A stretch of 64,000 bases of DNA, taken from Clostridia bacterium. Lineage in GTDB: Bacteria > Bacillota > Clostridia > Oscillospirales > Acutalibacteraceae. The stretch is taken from contig JAKSQX010000001.1 in NCBI GenBank assembly GCA_024403955.1, positions 1 to 64,000 on the forward strand, read 5' to 3'. The notes under the pieces are model-generated. The model did no database searches. It saw only the letters and a program-made list of their open reading frames with translations, and was not told where the DNA came from. Made by a program: the position numbers and the translations under genes. Numbering within the stretch: position 1 is the first letter of the stretch; each line of letters opens with the position of its first letter. Below, one piece after another: positions 7,174 through 15,912 of this stretch.

Positions 7174-9555
7174 ATGAACAGTTATATCAAACTTGGTATA
7201 GCAGCGTTTATTCCAGTAATTGCATCCGTATTCTTCTGTCTCCTAGAAGAGAAGACAAAATTTAAAAAACTGCCTTACCCTGTACGTCAAGCAATTATTG
7301 GTATCATTTTTGGTGCTATTGCTATTCTTGGTACTGAGTACGGCATACCAATGAACGGCGCACAGGTTAACTGCAGAGATGCAGCTCCACTTTGCGCCGG
7401 TCTTCTTTTTGGAGCGCCTGCTGGTATTATTGCCGGCGTCATAGGCGGTGTGGAACGATGGTTTGCAGTTTACTGGGGTGTCGGTACATTCACAAGAGTT
7501 GCTTGTTCAGTAGCAACTATTATCGCCGGCATTTACGCTGCGCTCCTCAGAAAATTCCTCTTTGATGACAAGCGTCCTTCATGGATGATAAGTTTTGCTT
7601 CCGGTATTGTTATCGAAGTATTCCACTTGTCTCTCGTATTTTTAACAAATATTCATAACGCAGAAAAAGCCGCCCAAGTTGTTAAAGCTTGTACAATCCC
7701 TATACTTGTAGCGACAGGTTCAAGTGTACTCTTTGCCTCAATCTTCGTGGCCGGCGTTGCAAAAGATAAGATGCTAATCGACAGAAAGGATGTCGGTATT
7801 TCACAGACCATCCAGCGTTGGCTTCTTGTCTGTGTTGTTATCGCTTTCTTTGCAACAACTGCTTTCCTCAATATGGTTCAGACCGGTATTGCCGAGAGCC
7901 AGGCAAATGTTGTTTTAACACAGGCTTTAGAAAATGTATCCCCTGGACACTCAATCACAACAATCGGTGAAACTGGATATACGACTGTACAAAAAGACAA
8001 TGAATTTATAGACACCTCAAAATATAAAGAAATGAAGATCTTTAAGACAGAAATTTGGGGCGTTCCTTCATTCATAATGTATAAGAATCAATTAGATTCC
8101 CAGATACTCGCCGTGTATCCTCTTGCCGAAGCAAACGCAACTCGAGATATATCTCTATACGTAAATACCTTCATGGAAGTCCTCGTGTTTGCTGTAATGT
8201 TCCTTCTCATCTTCCTTCTTATTAAGAGGGTAGTTGTTGAAAGAATGCACAAGGTAAATGAAGGCCTTGAGTTGATAACGAATGGCGATCTCTCAGAAGA
8301 GATTAACGTTCACGACAACAAAGAATTTACCGAACTTTCAAACGGTATTAACCATACTGTTGATGCCCTTAAAGGATATATTGCAGAGGCAGAGGCTCGC
8401 ATCGACCAGGAACTTCAGTTCGCAAAAGATATTCAGGCGGCTGCTCTTCCAAGACTTACTTCAGCCTTCACCGAGCGTCCTGAATTTGACATCTATGCTT
8501 CAATGGATCCTGCAAAAGAGGTCGGTGGCGACTTCTTTGACTTCTACTACACAAGAGAAGGTAAGCTCAACTTCCTCGTTGCCGACGTTTCCGGCAAAGG
8601 AATCCCTGCCGCAATGTTTATGATGCGCGCAAAGACTCAGATTAAGGCTCTCGCTGAGACTGGCATGCCAGTCAATGATGCCTTTACTGGTGCAAACAAA
8701 GGTCTTTGTGAGGGTAACGAAGCCAACATGTTTGTAACCGCATGGATAGGTTCAGTTGATCTTGAAAAAGGTGCTATCGAATTTTCAAATGCTGGTCACA
8801 ACGTACCTGTTCTCAAACATGCAGATGAACCTTGGAAATTCATTCAGAACCCTCCAGGATTTATTCTCGCAGGTATGGACGGCGTTAAATACAGAAAAGG
8901 CGACTACATGCTTCGTCCAGGCGACATCCTCTTCGTTTACACCGACGGTGTAACGGAGGCGAATAATGCCACCAACGAGCTCTTTGGTGATGACCGCTTA
9001 CTCGACGCACTGAATTCATGTGAATCAGATACCATGGAAGGTATCTGCAAGCACGTAAAATCCTGCGTCGACAACTTCGCCGGAAGCGCTCCTCAGTTTG
9101 ACGATATCACGATGCTCGCTATTCGTTATAACGGTCCGCCTCCTCGCACTGAAATCTCATTTGAAAACGCTCAAATTTCTGACATCACAGAGATTACAGA
9201 ATTCGTTGAAACAGAACTTGAAAAGTTTGGTTCTCCACTTAAAGTTACTACTCAAATCAATATCGCTATTGATGAGATTTACAGTAACATCGTCAAGTAT
9301 GCTTATGAGAACAACTCTGGTCCTGCAACCGTAAGACTTGAGCATCAGCACGAACCAAATGGTATTCTCGTAACCTTCATCGATAAAGGTATTCCGTATA
9401 ACCCGCTCAATGCTAAAGAACCAGATACAACTCTATCAGCAGAAGAACGAGATATCGGTGGCCTTGGTATTTATATGGTTAAACAGTCTATGGACGAAAT
9501 AATCTATGAATACAAAGATGAGAAGAATACCCTCTACTTATTCAAGAAGTTTTAA
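7174..9555 (+). CDS. Membrane sensor with SpoIIE-type PP2C phosphatase and RsbW-type kinase domains
   Basis: This 793-residue polytopic regulator has four parts in order. A LytS-like 5TM sensor block covers about 5-200, with the NCRDAAPLCAGLLFGAPAG signature. Another transmembrane pair (about 215-235 and 332-351) encloses a roughly 95-residue extracytoplasmic segment. A HAMP-like linker spans about 350-402. A SpoIIE/RsbU PP2C phosphatase covers about 415-655 (VGGDFFDF at 450, DVSGKGIPAAMF at 471, FDDITML late). A GHKL/HATPase_c_2 domain ends the protein (about 665-790; N-box IAIDEIYSNIVKYAY, G-box GGLGIYMVKQ). PP2C should dephosphorylate the upstream STAS partner, while the GHKL domain resembles the anti-sigma kinase RsbW/SpoIIAB. 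The start is an ATG after AAAGGGTG. An external signal probably shifts the balance (inferred). Confidence 0.88.
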   Translation: MNSYIKLGIAAFIPVIASVFFCLLEEKTKFKKLPYPVRQAIIGIIFGAIAILGTEYGIPMNGAQVNCRDAAPLCAGLLFGAPAGIIAGVIGGVERWFAVYWGVGTFTRVACSVATIIAGIYAALLRKFLFDDKRPSWMISFASGIVIEVFHLSLVFLTNIHNAEKAAQVVKACTIPILVATGSSVLFASIFVAGVAKDKMLIDRKDVGISQTIQRWLLVCVVIAFFATTAFLNMVQTGIAESQANVVLTQALENVSPGHSITTIGETGYTTVQKDNEFIDTSKYKEMKIFKTEIWGVPSFIMYKNQLDSQILAVYPLAEANATRDISLYVNTFMEVLVFAVMFLLIFLLIKRVVVERMHKVNEGLELITNGDLSEEINVHDNKEFTELSNGINHTVDALKGYIAEAEARIDQELQFAKDIQAAALPRLTSAFTERPEFDIYASMDPAKEVGGDFFDFYYTREGKLNFLVADVSGKGIPAAMFMMRAKTQIKALAETGMPVNDAFTGANKGLCEGNEANMFVTAWIGSVDLEKGAIEFSNAGHNVPVLKHADEPWKFIQNPPGFILAGMDGVKYRKGDYMLRPGDILFVYTDGVTEANNATNELFGDDRLLDALNSCESDTMEGICKHVKSCVDNFAGSAPQFDDITMLAIRYNGPPPRTEISFENAQISDITEITEFVETELEKFGSPLKVTTQINIAIDEIYSNIVKYAYENNSGPATVRLEHQHEPNGILVTFIDKGIPYNPLNAKEPDTTLSAEERDIGGLGIYMVKQSMDEIIYEYKDEKNTLYLFKKF

Positions 9556-9563
9556 TTCCAAAT

Positions 9564-9600
9564 AAAAGCTCTATGGTTTTCCATAGAGCTTTTTGCTTTT
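9564..9600. terminator. Bidirectional intrinsic terminator
   Basis: A perfect 12-bp stem (AAAGCTCTATGG / CCATAGAGCTTT) around TTTT, with T-rich tails in both directions, separates the partner-switching operon from the convergent sugar transporter. Confidence 0.85.
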
Positions 9601-9619
9601 CTATTCAGTTGTTTCGAGC

Positions 9620-11092
9620 TTAAGCTTTCTTTGCTTCAAGTTCTTTGCAGATTCTGTCAAACTCATCTTCGTCGAGCTTATAGTGCTTCTTGTAAAGAAT
9701 ATAAGATGCACCCATAAATACAAATGAAATAACAATCATTGTAATCAAAAGACCAGCAATCTGTCCGTTGCCGGCACTCTGAATTACGTTATCAATTGAT
9801 GCTGCTTTAACTTCATCCGTAATGGCTCCCTGAGCCGCCTTGTTTTCAAATGTTGAGATCTGATTTGTCAAATCTGTGAGTTTGAAGATGATATATGAAA
9901 GTGATGTAAATGCTACGCAAACTGCAGAACCGAGTTTTGTAAAGAAAGGTCTGATTGATGCGATGATTGCATCATCACGATTTCCTGTTGTGTACTCGTT
10001 GTACTCAACTGTGTTGAGAATTGAAATCATCATAATGAGATAGAAACCATACTGTCCAAAGTTTGCAACCATAAATCCGATTGTGATAATCCAAAACTTA
10101 ATCATTGCTCCGTGAGGAAGTGCAAGTCCTGCAATAAGCATCATTGCATAACCAACAACAGCAGCGATCATCATAATCTTCATGAGTGGCTTACGGTTAA
10201 TTTTCTTTGAAATCATTGGATAGAAGATCATAAGGAATGCAGTCGCAACCATACCAACAGTTGAGAATGTTGAGTAAAGTCCACCTGAATATCCGAATTC
10301 AAAGTAAACATAAGTTGAGCCCACACCAACAAGAATCATATCATTACCAATCTGCTGTAGGAAGAAGATAAGCGAAATCCAAAGAAGTTGGTCATTACCA
10401 GTAATTGTTTTCCATACCTTCTTAAGGCTGATTGGGGGAACCTCTTCTTTTTCATACGAGCGATCCTCATGCACACCGAAGATTGTAAACATAAGGAACG
10501 CAGGAGCAATAATTGCAATACCGAGAGCAATAAATCCATACGCTGTAATTGCGCTACCACCTATCGCGTTCTTACCGGCGGTAAGAATAGGGAGTACGAT
10601 TGTAAGTAGTGTGCCGCCGATACCTGCACAGAGGTTTGTGCGTGATGTGAATTTATCACGGGCATTCGCATCTGTACCAAGAGATGGAATCATTCCCCAA
10701 TATGAGATGTCATGCATTGTATATGTAATACTATAAAGGAAATATAAAACACCAAAATACCAAACGAAGCCCCATCCCGAAAGCATAGGGTTAAACATTA
10801 AGTAAATTACTACCGATGTCGTTAGGATACCAATCAAAAGCCATGGTTTAAACTTACCCCATTTTGTACGTGTACGGTCAACTATGTTACCCATAATAGG
10901 GTCGTTGATCGCATCAAACACACGCATAGCAACCATAATTGCTGTGATTGCCGCAAGCTGTGGAGCAGTAGGACCTATTGCGAAGAGAATAAACGTAAGC
11001 ATATAGTTTGTGACAAGGGCATAAACCATATCTCGTCCGATTGTTCCCACTGGGAAACAGAGTAAATTCTTTTTATTTGTCTTCTCATCCAT
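9620..11092 (-). CDS. GPH-family sugar:cation symporter (MFS)
   Basis: This 490-residue, roughly 12-helix transporter belongs to the glycoside-pentoside-hexuronide:cation symporter family (MelB, GusB, XynB). The family marks are the N-terminal GRDMVYALVTNYML segment and the helix 2-3 region AINDPIMGNIVDRTRTKWGKFKPW, whose Asp residues form the cation and sugar site in MelB. The C-terminus is a charged cytoplasmic tail ending in an acidic/Lys-rich stretch. The ATG follows GGGAAGTG. It is separated from the upstream thrH gene by a terminator, and there is no glycosidase next to it, so the substrate is unknown. Confidence 0.85.
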   Translation of the reverse strand: MDEKTNKKNLLCFPVGTIGRDMVYALVTNYMLTFILFAIGPTAPQLAAITAIMVAMRVFDAINDPIMGNIVDRTRTKWGKFKPWLLIGILTTSVVIYLMFNPMLSGWGFVWYFGVLYFLYSITYTMHDISYWGMIPSLGTDANARDKFTSRTNLCAGIGGTLLTIVLPILTAGKNAIGGSAITAYGFIALGIAIIAPAFLMFTIFGVHEDRSYEKEEVPPISLKKVWKTITGNDQLLWISLIFFLQQIGNDMILVGVGSTYVYFEFGYSGGLYSTFSTVGMVATAFLMIFYPMISKKINRKPLMKIMMIAAVVGYAMMLIAGLALPHGAMIKFWIITIGFMVANFGQYGFYLIMMISILNTVEYNEYTTGNRDDAIIASIRPFFTKLGSAVCVAFTSLSYIIFKLTDLTNQISTFENKAAQGAITDEVKAASIDNVIQSAGNGQIAGLLITMIVISFVFMGASYILYKKHYKLDEDEFDRICKELEAKKA

Positions 11093-11112
11093 CTAAATCA
11101 CTTCCCTTTTTT

Positions 11113-11141
11113 GAAAAAGCCTCGCTCGTTTGAGCAAGGCT
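11113..11141 (-). terminator. Intrinsic terminator after thrH
   Basis: A 10-bp stem with one mismatched G.T pair (AGCCTTGCTC / GAGCGAGGCT on the minus strand), loop AAAC, is followed by TTTTTC on the minus strand, between thrH and the transporter. Confidence 0.75.
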
Positions 11142-11153
11142 ATATTCATAGGA

Positions 11154-11759
11154 CTATTCTTCGATTACTGCCTTGATTACAGCAAGAAGTTCATCATATG
11201 TCTCGAAAGCCGGAATGTTTGGATAATCAGCCTTAATCTGGTCTGTTGTCTTAAACAAGAAACCTGCCTTAGAGTTTTGAATCATGCCGAGATCATTGAA
11301 ACTGTCACCACTAGCAATTGTCTCAATGCCAGCACTCTGAAGTGCTTTTACTGTTGTAAGCTTAGACTTTTCACAGCGCATTTTAAAATCAGTAATCTCA
11401 CCATTCTCAGCAACAACTAGTTCGTTGCAGAAAATAGTTGGCCAGCCGAGCTTTCTCATTAGAGGCTTTGCGAATTGAGAGAAAGTATCGCTGATAATAA
11501 TTACCTGTGTGAACTCATGGAGAGCATCAAGGAATTCCTTTGCGCCATCCATTGGGTCAATTGTTGCAATAACATCCTGGATTTCCTTAAGACCAAGACC
11601 ATGTTCCTTTAAAATGGCAAGTCTATATTTCATAAGCTTGTCATAATCAGGTTCATCTCTTGTTGTCTTCTTAAGTTCTGGAATGCCTGTTGCCTCAGCA
11701 AAAGCAATCCAAATCTCAGGAACTAATACGCCTTCAAGGTCTAAGCATACTGCGTACAT
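11154..11759 (-). CDS. thrH: Phosphoserine phosphatase / phosphoserine:homoserine phosphotransferase ThrH
   Basis: This HAD-superfamily enzyme of 201 residues closely follows Pseudomonas ThrH in length and sequence. Shared marks are the N-terminal CLDLEGVLVPEIWIAFAE (nucleophile Asp in DLEG), the DYDKLMKYRL segment, IISDTF (motif II) and the late GDSFND (motif IV). ThrH hydrolyses phosphoserine and can pass the phosphate to homoserine, linking serine and threonine synthesis. The ATG follows AAGGAGTAG, which overlaps the end of the preceding 59-residue gene, so the two are likely co-transcribed. A terminator follows. No other serine or threonine biosynthesis gene is visible in the window. Confidence 0.9.
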   Translation of the reverse strand: MYAVCLDLEGVLVPEIWIAFAEATGIPELKKTTRDEPDYDKLMKYRLAILKEHGLGLKEIQDVIATIDPMDGAKEFLDALHEFTQVIIISDTFSQFAKPLMRKLGWPTIFCNELVVAENGEITDFKMRCEKSKLTTVKALQSAGIETIASGDSFNDLGMIQNSKAGFLFKTTDQIKADYPNIPAFETYDELLAVIKAVIEE

Positions 11760-11769
11760 AAGCTACTCC

Positions 11770-11949
11770 TTATTTTACGTTTCTAGGGTCTTTTACACCA
11801 TTGTGTAATTCTGAATGATACCACTTTTCATCAACCCAATCCCAGAATTCCTGGATTTTGCCACTATGAGCTGCTGGCTGAACCTTATCGCTAAGTTTAC
11901 CTACGCCACCTGCTACCTTTTCAAGGATTTCATTAATAGGTACGTTCAT
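11770..11949 (-). CDS. Small protein of unknown function (59 aa) upstream of thrH
   Basis: This soluble protein of 59 residues begins MNVPINEILEKVAGG and ends NGVKDPRNVK. It has a Trp-rich centre (FWDWVDEKWYH) and no membrane segment. A strong ribosome binding site (GGGAGG, 9 bases before the ATG) and the close coupling to thrH, whose Shine-Dalgarno overlaps this stop codon, argue that it is real. I do not recognise the family. The codons match those of neighbouring genes. Confidence 0.65.
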   Translation of the reverse strand: MNVPINEILEKVAGGVGKLSDKVQPAAHSGKIQEFWDWVDEKWYHSELHNGVKDPRNVK

Positions 11950-12006
11950 AATAATTGCCTCCCAAAATAATTATAATTTATTTGAATTTTGCAAAATATA
12001 AACAAA

Positions 12007-12807
12007 TTATTCAACAACTACAATATCAGCAACGTCTTCTACATCGCCAACAACAGGAGCTTCAATAATCTCAACTTCAGCGCCAGAAATCTGCTTGTAG
12101 AATGCAGCTGTAGCTGCCTCGATATATGGAGCTAAGAAAAGAGAACCGATGCCGATTGTAAATGCTGAAAGGATTGCCCATCCGATAAAGCTAAACTGCA
12201 AGCAGAAAAGCTGCCACTTATGGCCTTTCATCATTTTCTTTGATTCTTTAATTGCGTCCATAACATCCATATCTGGGTTATCAGCAAGGATGTAGAAAGT
12301 CATCTGGTATGCATAGTTCATGATGATACCAGGAACAATGAAGAGCAATGTCCAAAGGAATACAAAGATTCCAACGAGAAGTTTTGCAAGGAATCCTTTG
12401 CCAAACTTGTCATAATGAACGAAGAGGTTAGCGAACTTAGACTCTCCCTTCATAAGATCAATGTTGTACTGGCAGAGGCCCATTCTTGTTGGACCACCAA
12501 GGATAAATGTTGCAAGACTCCAGATTGACATGATTGCAGTTACAATACCAACAAATGTAAGTAAAGCTGGAGAAACATTTACTGTTTCCATGATGTGCTC
12601 ATATGAAGCACCGAGCTGATCCCAATCAATCTTGTCAGCGAGATCTGAAAGCTCATCAAGATCCACATTTGCAGAGAATGTTGTTGAGTTAACTGCTACA
12701 CCACCGAGAAGTGCTGCCACAAAAGTTGTAAGCACAGCTTCGCCCCAGTGACCTGAAAGTTTTTCACGAGCAATTTTTCTATAGTCTTTTGCTTTTGGAT
12801 GTGACAT
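12007..12807 (-). CDS. DUF975 family integral membrane protein
   Basis: This 266-residue membrane protein starts with the DUF975 signature (KDYRKIAREKLSGHWGEAV) and has about four to five hydrophobic segments (30-45, 85-110, 145-175, 205-235). The motif MKGHKWQLFCLQFSFIGW is typical of the family. The C-terminus is strongly acidic and Val-rich (VEIIEAPVVGDVEDVADIVV). The ATG follows AAGGAGGGG, 12 bases after the yfbR stop, so the two form an operon. DUF975 proteins are widespread in Firmicutes and have no established function. Confidence 0.82.
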   Translation of the reverse strand: MSHPKAKDYRKIAREKLSGHWGEAVLTTFVAALLGGVAVNSTTFSANVDLDELSDLADKIDWDQLGASYEHIMETVNVSPALLTFVGIVTAIMSIWSLATFILGGPTRMGLCQYNIDLMKGESKFANLFVHYDKFGKGFLAKLLVGIFVFLWTLLFIVPGIIMNYAYQMTFYILADNPDMDVMDAIKESKKMMKGHKWQLFCLQFSFIGWAILSAFTIGIGSLFLAPYIEAATAAFYKQISGAEVEIIEAPVVGDVEDVADIVVVE

Positions 12808-12819
12808 GTTGTCCCCTCC

Positions 12820-13401
12820 TTATTTAAGTTGATCCAAAGTGAGCTCATAACTTGGCAAGAAATCTCTTAAAAAGATTTCTGCAGGCTCACAGTTCATCTT
12901 GTGAATTGAGGCCTCCGTCGCTTCGCGAGCTTTGTCAAATTCCTTGTTGCCGGCCTTCTGTTCCTCAACGCACTTGATGAGTGCGCTAATTTTGTCGGCA
13001 GCCTTGTTCAACTTCCAAAGCTCAGCGTCGGCCTCTTTTGGCATAAGAAGGTCTTCGTACTCCGGACGCAGGTCCTCCGGCAACATGTCAAGAATCTTGC
13101 CTGTTGCAACCTCCTCGACCTTCTTATAAGCATTCGTAATTTCTGGGCTGTAATACTTAACAGGAGTTGGCATGTCTCCTGTGAGTATTTCAGATGTGTC
13201 ATGGAAGAGACCCATGAGAGCAACTTTTTGCGCATCATAATTTGTGCCGAGGCGTTTATTACTGATAACCGCAAGTGCATGAGCAATAACTGCAACCTCA
13301 TAAGAATGCTGAATTAAAGACTCCTCTTCCGTATTACGCATAAGTGCCCAACGGTCAATATATTTCATTCTTGAAATAAATGCGTAAAAATCATTTGACA
13401 T
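12820..13401 (-). CDS. yfbR: YfbR-like 5'-deoxynucleotidase (HD domain)
   Basis: This HD-domain metal-dependent nucleotidase of 193 residues aligns with E. coli YfbR. It shares the N-terminal FYAFISRMKYIDRWALMRN, the metal ligands His in QHSYEVAVIAH and the HD pair in LFHDTSEILTGD, and a later Asp in LNKAADKISALIKC. YfbR removes phosphate from deoxyribonucleoside 5'-monophosphates. The ATG follows the long purine tract AGGAGGAGGTGGGAG. It is in one operon with the downstream DUF975 gene. The 3' part of the gene is visibly GC-richer than average. Confidence 0.88.
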   Translation of the reverse strand: MSNDFYAFISRMKYIDRWALMRNTEEESLIQHSYEVAVIAHALAVISNKRLGTNYDAQKVALMGLFHDTSEILTGDMPTPVKYYSPEITNAYKKVEEVATGKILDMLPEDLRPEYEDLLMPKEADAELWKLNKAADKISALIKCVEEQKAGNKEFDKAREATEASIHKMNCEPAEIFLRDFLPSYELTLDQLK

Positions 13402-13423
13402 GCTCCCACCTCCTCCTGGAAAA

Positions 13424-13453
13424 TAAAGCCCGCTTGGTTTTCCAAGCGGGCTT
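13424..13453 (-). terminator. Intrinsic terminator
   Basis: A perfect 12-bp GC-rich stem (AAGCCCGCTTGG / CCAAGCGGGCTT) ends the small-protein gene at 13466 before yfbR. The T tract on the minus strand is short (CTTTATTTT). Confidence 0.7.
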
Positions 13454-13465
13454 CGCTAACAAAAA

Positions 13466-13642
13466 TTATTTCTTTGCCTTCTTTGGTTTTGAAGCCTTAG
13501 CCATCTTCTTACCAGCTCTATCGTACTGAGCAGCACGGCCTGTATAGAGGATGATAATTGAAAGCGCTGCGAATACGATGCATGTGAGCATGAGTACTAC
13601 AGCAATGATAGCGATAATAGCAATACCGAGTGATGTAAACAT
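13466..13642 (-). CDS. Small single-span membrane protein (58 aa) with basic tail
   Basis: This 58-residue protein begins MFTSLGIAIIAIIAVVLM. It has one long hydrophobic helix (about 5-33) followed by a short linker (YTGRAAQYDRAGKKM) and a lysine-rich C-terminus (KASKPKKAKK). The ATG follows AAAGGGG, and a good terminator follows the stop, so it looks like an independently transcribed small gene. The N-out/C-in topology is inferred from the positive tail. I do not recognise the family; a toxin-like role is possible in principle but nothing beyond size and shape supports it. Confidence 0.65.
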   Translation of the reverse strand: MFTSLGIAIIAIIAVVLMLTCIVFAALSIIILYTGRAAQYDRAGKKMAKASKPKKAKK

Positions 13643-13810
13643 ATTATTTCCCCTTTATTAATTATGTGATTACATTTTAATACAGTTCAAATTTTAGCAT
13701 AACTTTTTTATATAATCAATAGAATTCTATATAAACTCACTATAAATATCACATAAATCCACTACATATGCTAACATTTATCTACTTTTCCTTACAAAAT
13801 ATCCAAAATC

Positions 13811-13838
13811 TTGACAATATCTACCGTTTTGGTAAAAT
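13811..13838 (+). promoter_or_regulatory. Promoter of the FHA-ftsW-pbp operon
   Basis: A consensus -35 TTGACA is followed after 16 bases by TAAAAT, which carries an upstream TG (extended -10). Predicted start of transcription is about 13845. This excludes the longer reading frame and supports the TTG start at 13867. Confidence 0.7.
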
Positions 13839-13866
13839 TTTTATGTGCTTCAAAGGAGGTGGAGTT

Positions 13867-14673
13867 TTGACCAATAGCGCATTCATTTTCTCATTTGGAA
13901 GATGGATTCTTCCAATCATTGCATTCTACATTATTTTTGGTTGCGGAATCTCTCTGATTCGCGGTAACAAGAAGACCGGAACTATTGGTTATCTTGTAAA
14001 CTCCGCCAACGGAGATCAGCTCCCACTTATAGGTTTTGAAACGGCAATCGGACGCAGTAACGCATGTGATATAACTCTCACATACACGACCGTTTCTCGT
14101 TTCCACGCAGTGCTCACAAAACGGCATGGCAAGTGGCTTCTCTTCGATACACATTCAAAAACTGGCACATTCGTAAACGGAGAGAAAGTCGACGATGTAT
14201 TCCTTCACCCAACCGAGGTAAAAAGTGGCGACACACTCGTTTTTGGCAATGCAATTTTTGCTTTCTATGACCTAGAAGATCTTCAAAAAGCTGAAGCTCA
14301 AAAGTCAAAAGAAAATCCAGCTCTTTTTGAGGGCGACGAGAAGTTCTACACAGGTGATATTATCCTTCCAGAACACCTCAAAACTGGTTGCACTTTAAAG
14401 AACTGTATCACAGGTGCTGAAGTCAGCATCGACAACAGCGCATCTGTCCTAATAGGACGTAGCGATGAGGCTGACGTGCAAATTGCATCTCCTGCAGTCT
14501 CCCGCTCTCACGCTCTTCTTTCCCGCTCCGATGAGGGCTGGGTAATTGAGGATCTCGACTCCAAATCCGGCACTCTTTTGAACGGTGAGGAATTGACCGA
14601 AATCAAGCCACTTAAAGATGGCGATATTATAGAAATTTGTGGTTTCACAATTAGATTTACAGAAAACGCTTAA
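13867..14673 (+). CDS. Membrane-anchored protein with two FHA domains
   Basis: This 268-residue protein has one N-terminal transmembrane segment (about 8-30) and two forkhead-associated domains. FHA1 runs from about 55 to 130 (GRS at 62, SRFH at 77, NG at 104) and FHA2 from about 190 to 266 (GRS at 197, SRSH at 212, SGTLLNG at 234). Both retain the residues that contact phosphothreonine. FHA proteins read out Ser/Thr kinase signalling; in Actinobacteria and Clostridia they neighbour the elongation or division machinery, as here. The start is TTG after AAAGGAGGTGG and downstream of the promoter. The next gene begins 12 bases after the stop. Confidence 0.88.
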   Translation: MTNSAFIFSFGRWILPIIAFYIIFGCGISLIRGNKKTGTIGYLVNSANGDQLPLIGFETAIGRSNACDITLTYTTVSRFHAVLTKRHGKWLLFDTHSKTGTFVNGEKVDDVFLHPTEVKSGDTLVFGNAIFAFYDLEDLQKAEAQKSKENPALFEGDEKFYTGDIILPEHLKTGCTLKNCITGAEVSIDNSASVLIGRSDEADVQIASPAVSRSHALLSRSDEGWVIEDLDSKSGTLLNGEELTEIKPLKDGDIIEICGFTIRFTENA

Positions 14674-14685
14674 GGAGGACCTGAT

Positions 14686-15912
14686 TTGAGCGGAACAAGA
14701 TGGTTTCCAACCATGCTCCTAATTTCAATATTCCAGGTAATAACCTTCTACCAAGTCATTTTTTCTGCAGATGGTACCCTAAACATGGCCGCTGCCATTG
14801 TCTTTGTTATCTTCACTGCGATTGAATGGCTTTGGTCCGTTGTGTCTACAATCTTCCTTAAGAAGTCTTCGCTAGCACTTGAGTATATTGCCTTCTTCCT
14901 CACTGGCATAAGTCTTGTAGTCGCAGGAAGTGTCAAAGGCTCTTTGATGGTTAAGCAGTTCATCGCCGTAGTTATCGGTTTTGTTTGCTATGTAGTTCTT
15001 CTCTACATCGTTTCAGATGTTGAACGTGCAGAAAAATTCCGCAAGCCTTTTGCTATTGCTTCAATCGCAGTTCTTGTTTTCACTTTGATCTTTGCAAAGA
15101 ACATTAACGGTGCATACAACTGGATTAGTTTCGGTGGTTTCGCAGTTCAGCCTTCTGAACTCGTAAAGGTTTCATTCATATTTGTCGGTGCTGCAACTTT
15201 AGAAAAACTTCAGTCAAAGCGAAGCTTGACTCAATACGTAATCTTTGCGGCAGCCTGTATCGCTCTTCTCTTCCTCATGAGAGACCTCGGTACAGCACTC
15301 ATTTTCTTCTTTACATTCGTAGTGCTCGCATTCATGCGCTCCGGAGATGTTCGTACAATCATCTTCTTAATCCTCGGCGCTGCAATGCTCGCTGGTCTTG
15401 TTGTGCTTATGCGTTCAGATTACATCATGAACCGTTTTGCAACATATAGACACGTTTGGGATTACGCAACTGGCAAAGGCTACCAGCAGACTCGAGTATT
15501 AACCTACTCTGTAAGCGGTGGTCTCTTAGGTCTTGGCATAGGCAACGGTCATCTTCGCGATGTATTCGCTGCAACCGAGGACCTTATCTTTGGCGTTCTC
15601 TGCGAAGAGTGGGGCATGCTAATTGCCTTCCTTGTAGCTCAAGCGTTTATATTTATTTTCATTCATAGTATTCGTTGTGCAAAGGGTGCGCGCAGTGCCT
15701 TTTACTCAATTGCAAGCTGCGCCGCTGGTGGCCTCCTTCTTTTCCAGGCTGCCCTCAATATCTTTGGTGTAACAGATTTCCTGCCTATGACAGGTGTAAC
15801 TTTACCGTTCGTCAGCCGCGGTGGTTCTAGTACAATCTCTTGCTGGGCACTGCTCGCCTTCATTAAGGCCGCCGACAACAGAACTTGGGCGGAGGTGAAG
15901 AAGAAGAAATGA
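14686..15912 (+). CDS. FtsW/RodA/SpoVE-family SEDS glycosyltransferase
   Basis: This integral membrane protein of 408 residues with about ten helices belongs to the SEDS family. SEDS proteins polymerise lipid II into glycan strands together with a class B PBP. Diagnostic segments are YNWISFGGFAVQPSELVKVSFI, FLMRDLGTALIFFFTF, and the C-terminal TLPFVSRGGSSTISCW. The start is TTG with AAGGAGG 8 bases upstream. The stop overlaps the start of the PBP gene (ATGA), indicating translational coupling of the cognate pair. Whether it acts in elongation, division or sporulation cannot be decided from sequence; the FHA neighbour resembles the RodA-PbpA setting. Confidence 0.9.
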   Translation: MSGTRWFPTMLLISIFQVITFYQVIFSADGTLNMAAAIVFVIFTAIEWLWSVVSTIFLKKSSLALEYIAFFLTGISLVVAGSVKGSLMVKQFIAVVIGFVCYVVLLYIVSDVERAEKFRKPFAIASIAVLVFTLIFAKNINGAYNWISFGGFAVQPSELVKVSFIFVGAATLEKLQSKRSLTQYVIFAAACIALLFLMRDLGTALIFFFTFVVLAFMRSGDVRTIIFLILGAAMLAGLVVLMRSDYIMNRFATYRHVWDYATGKGYQQTRVLTYSVSGGLLGLGIGNGHLRDVFAATEDLIFGVLCEEWGMLIAFLVAQAFIFIFIHSIRCAKGARSAFYSIASCAAGGLLLFQAALNIFGVTDFLPMTGVTLPFVSRGGSSTISCWALLAFIKAADNRTWAEVKKKK

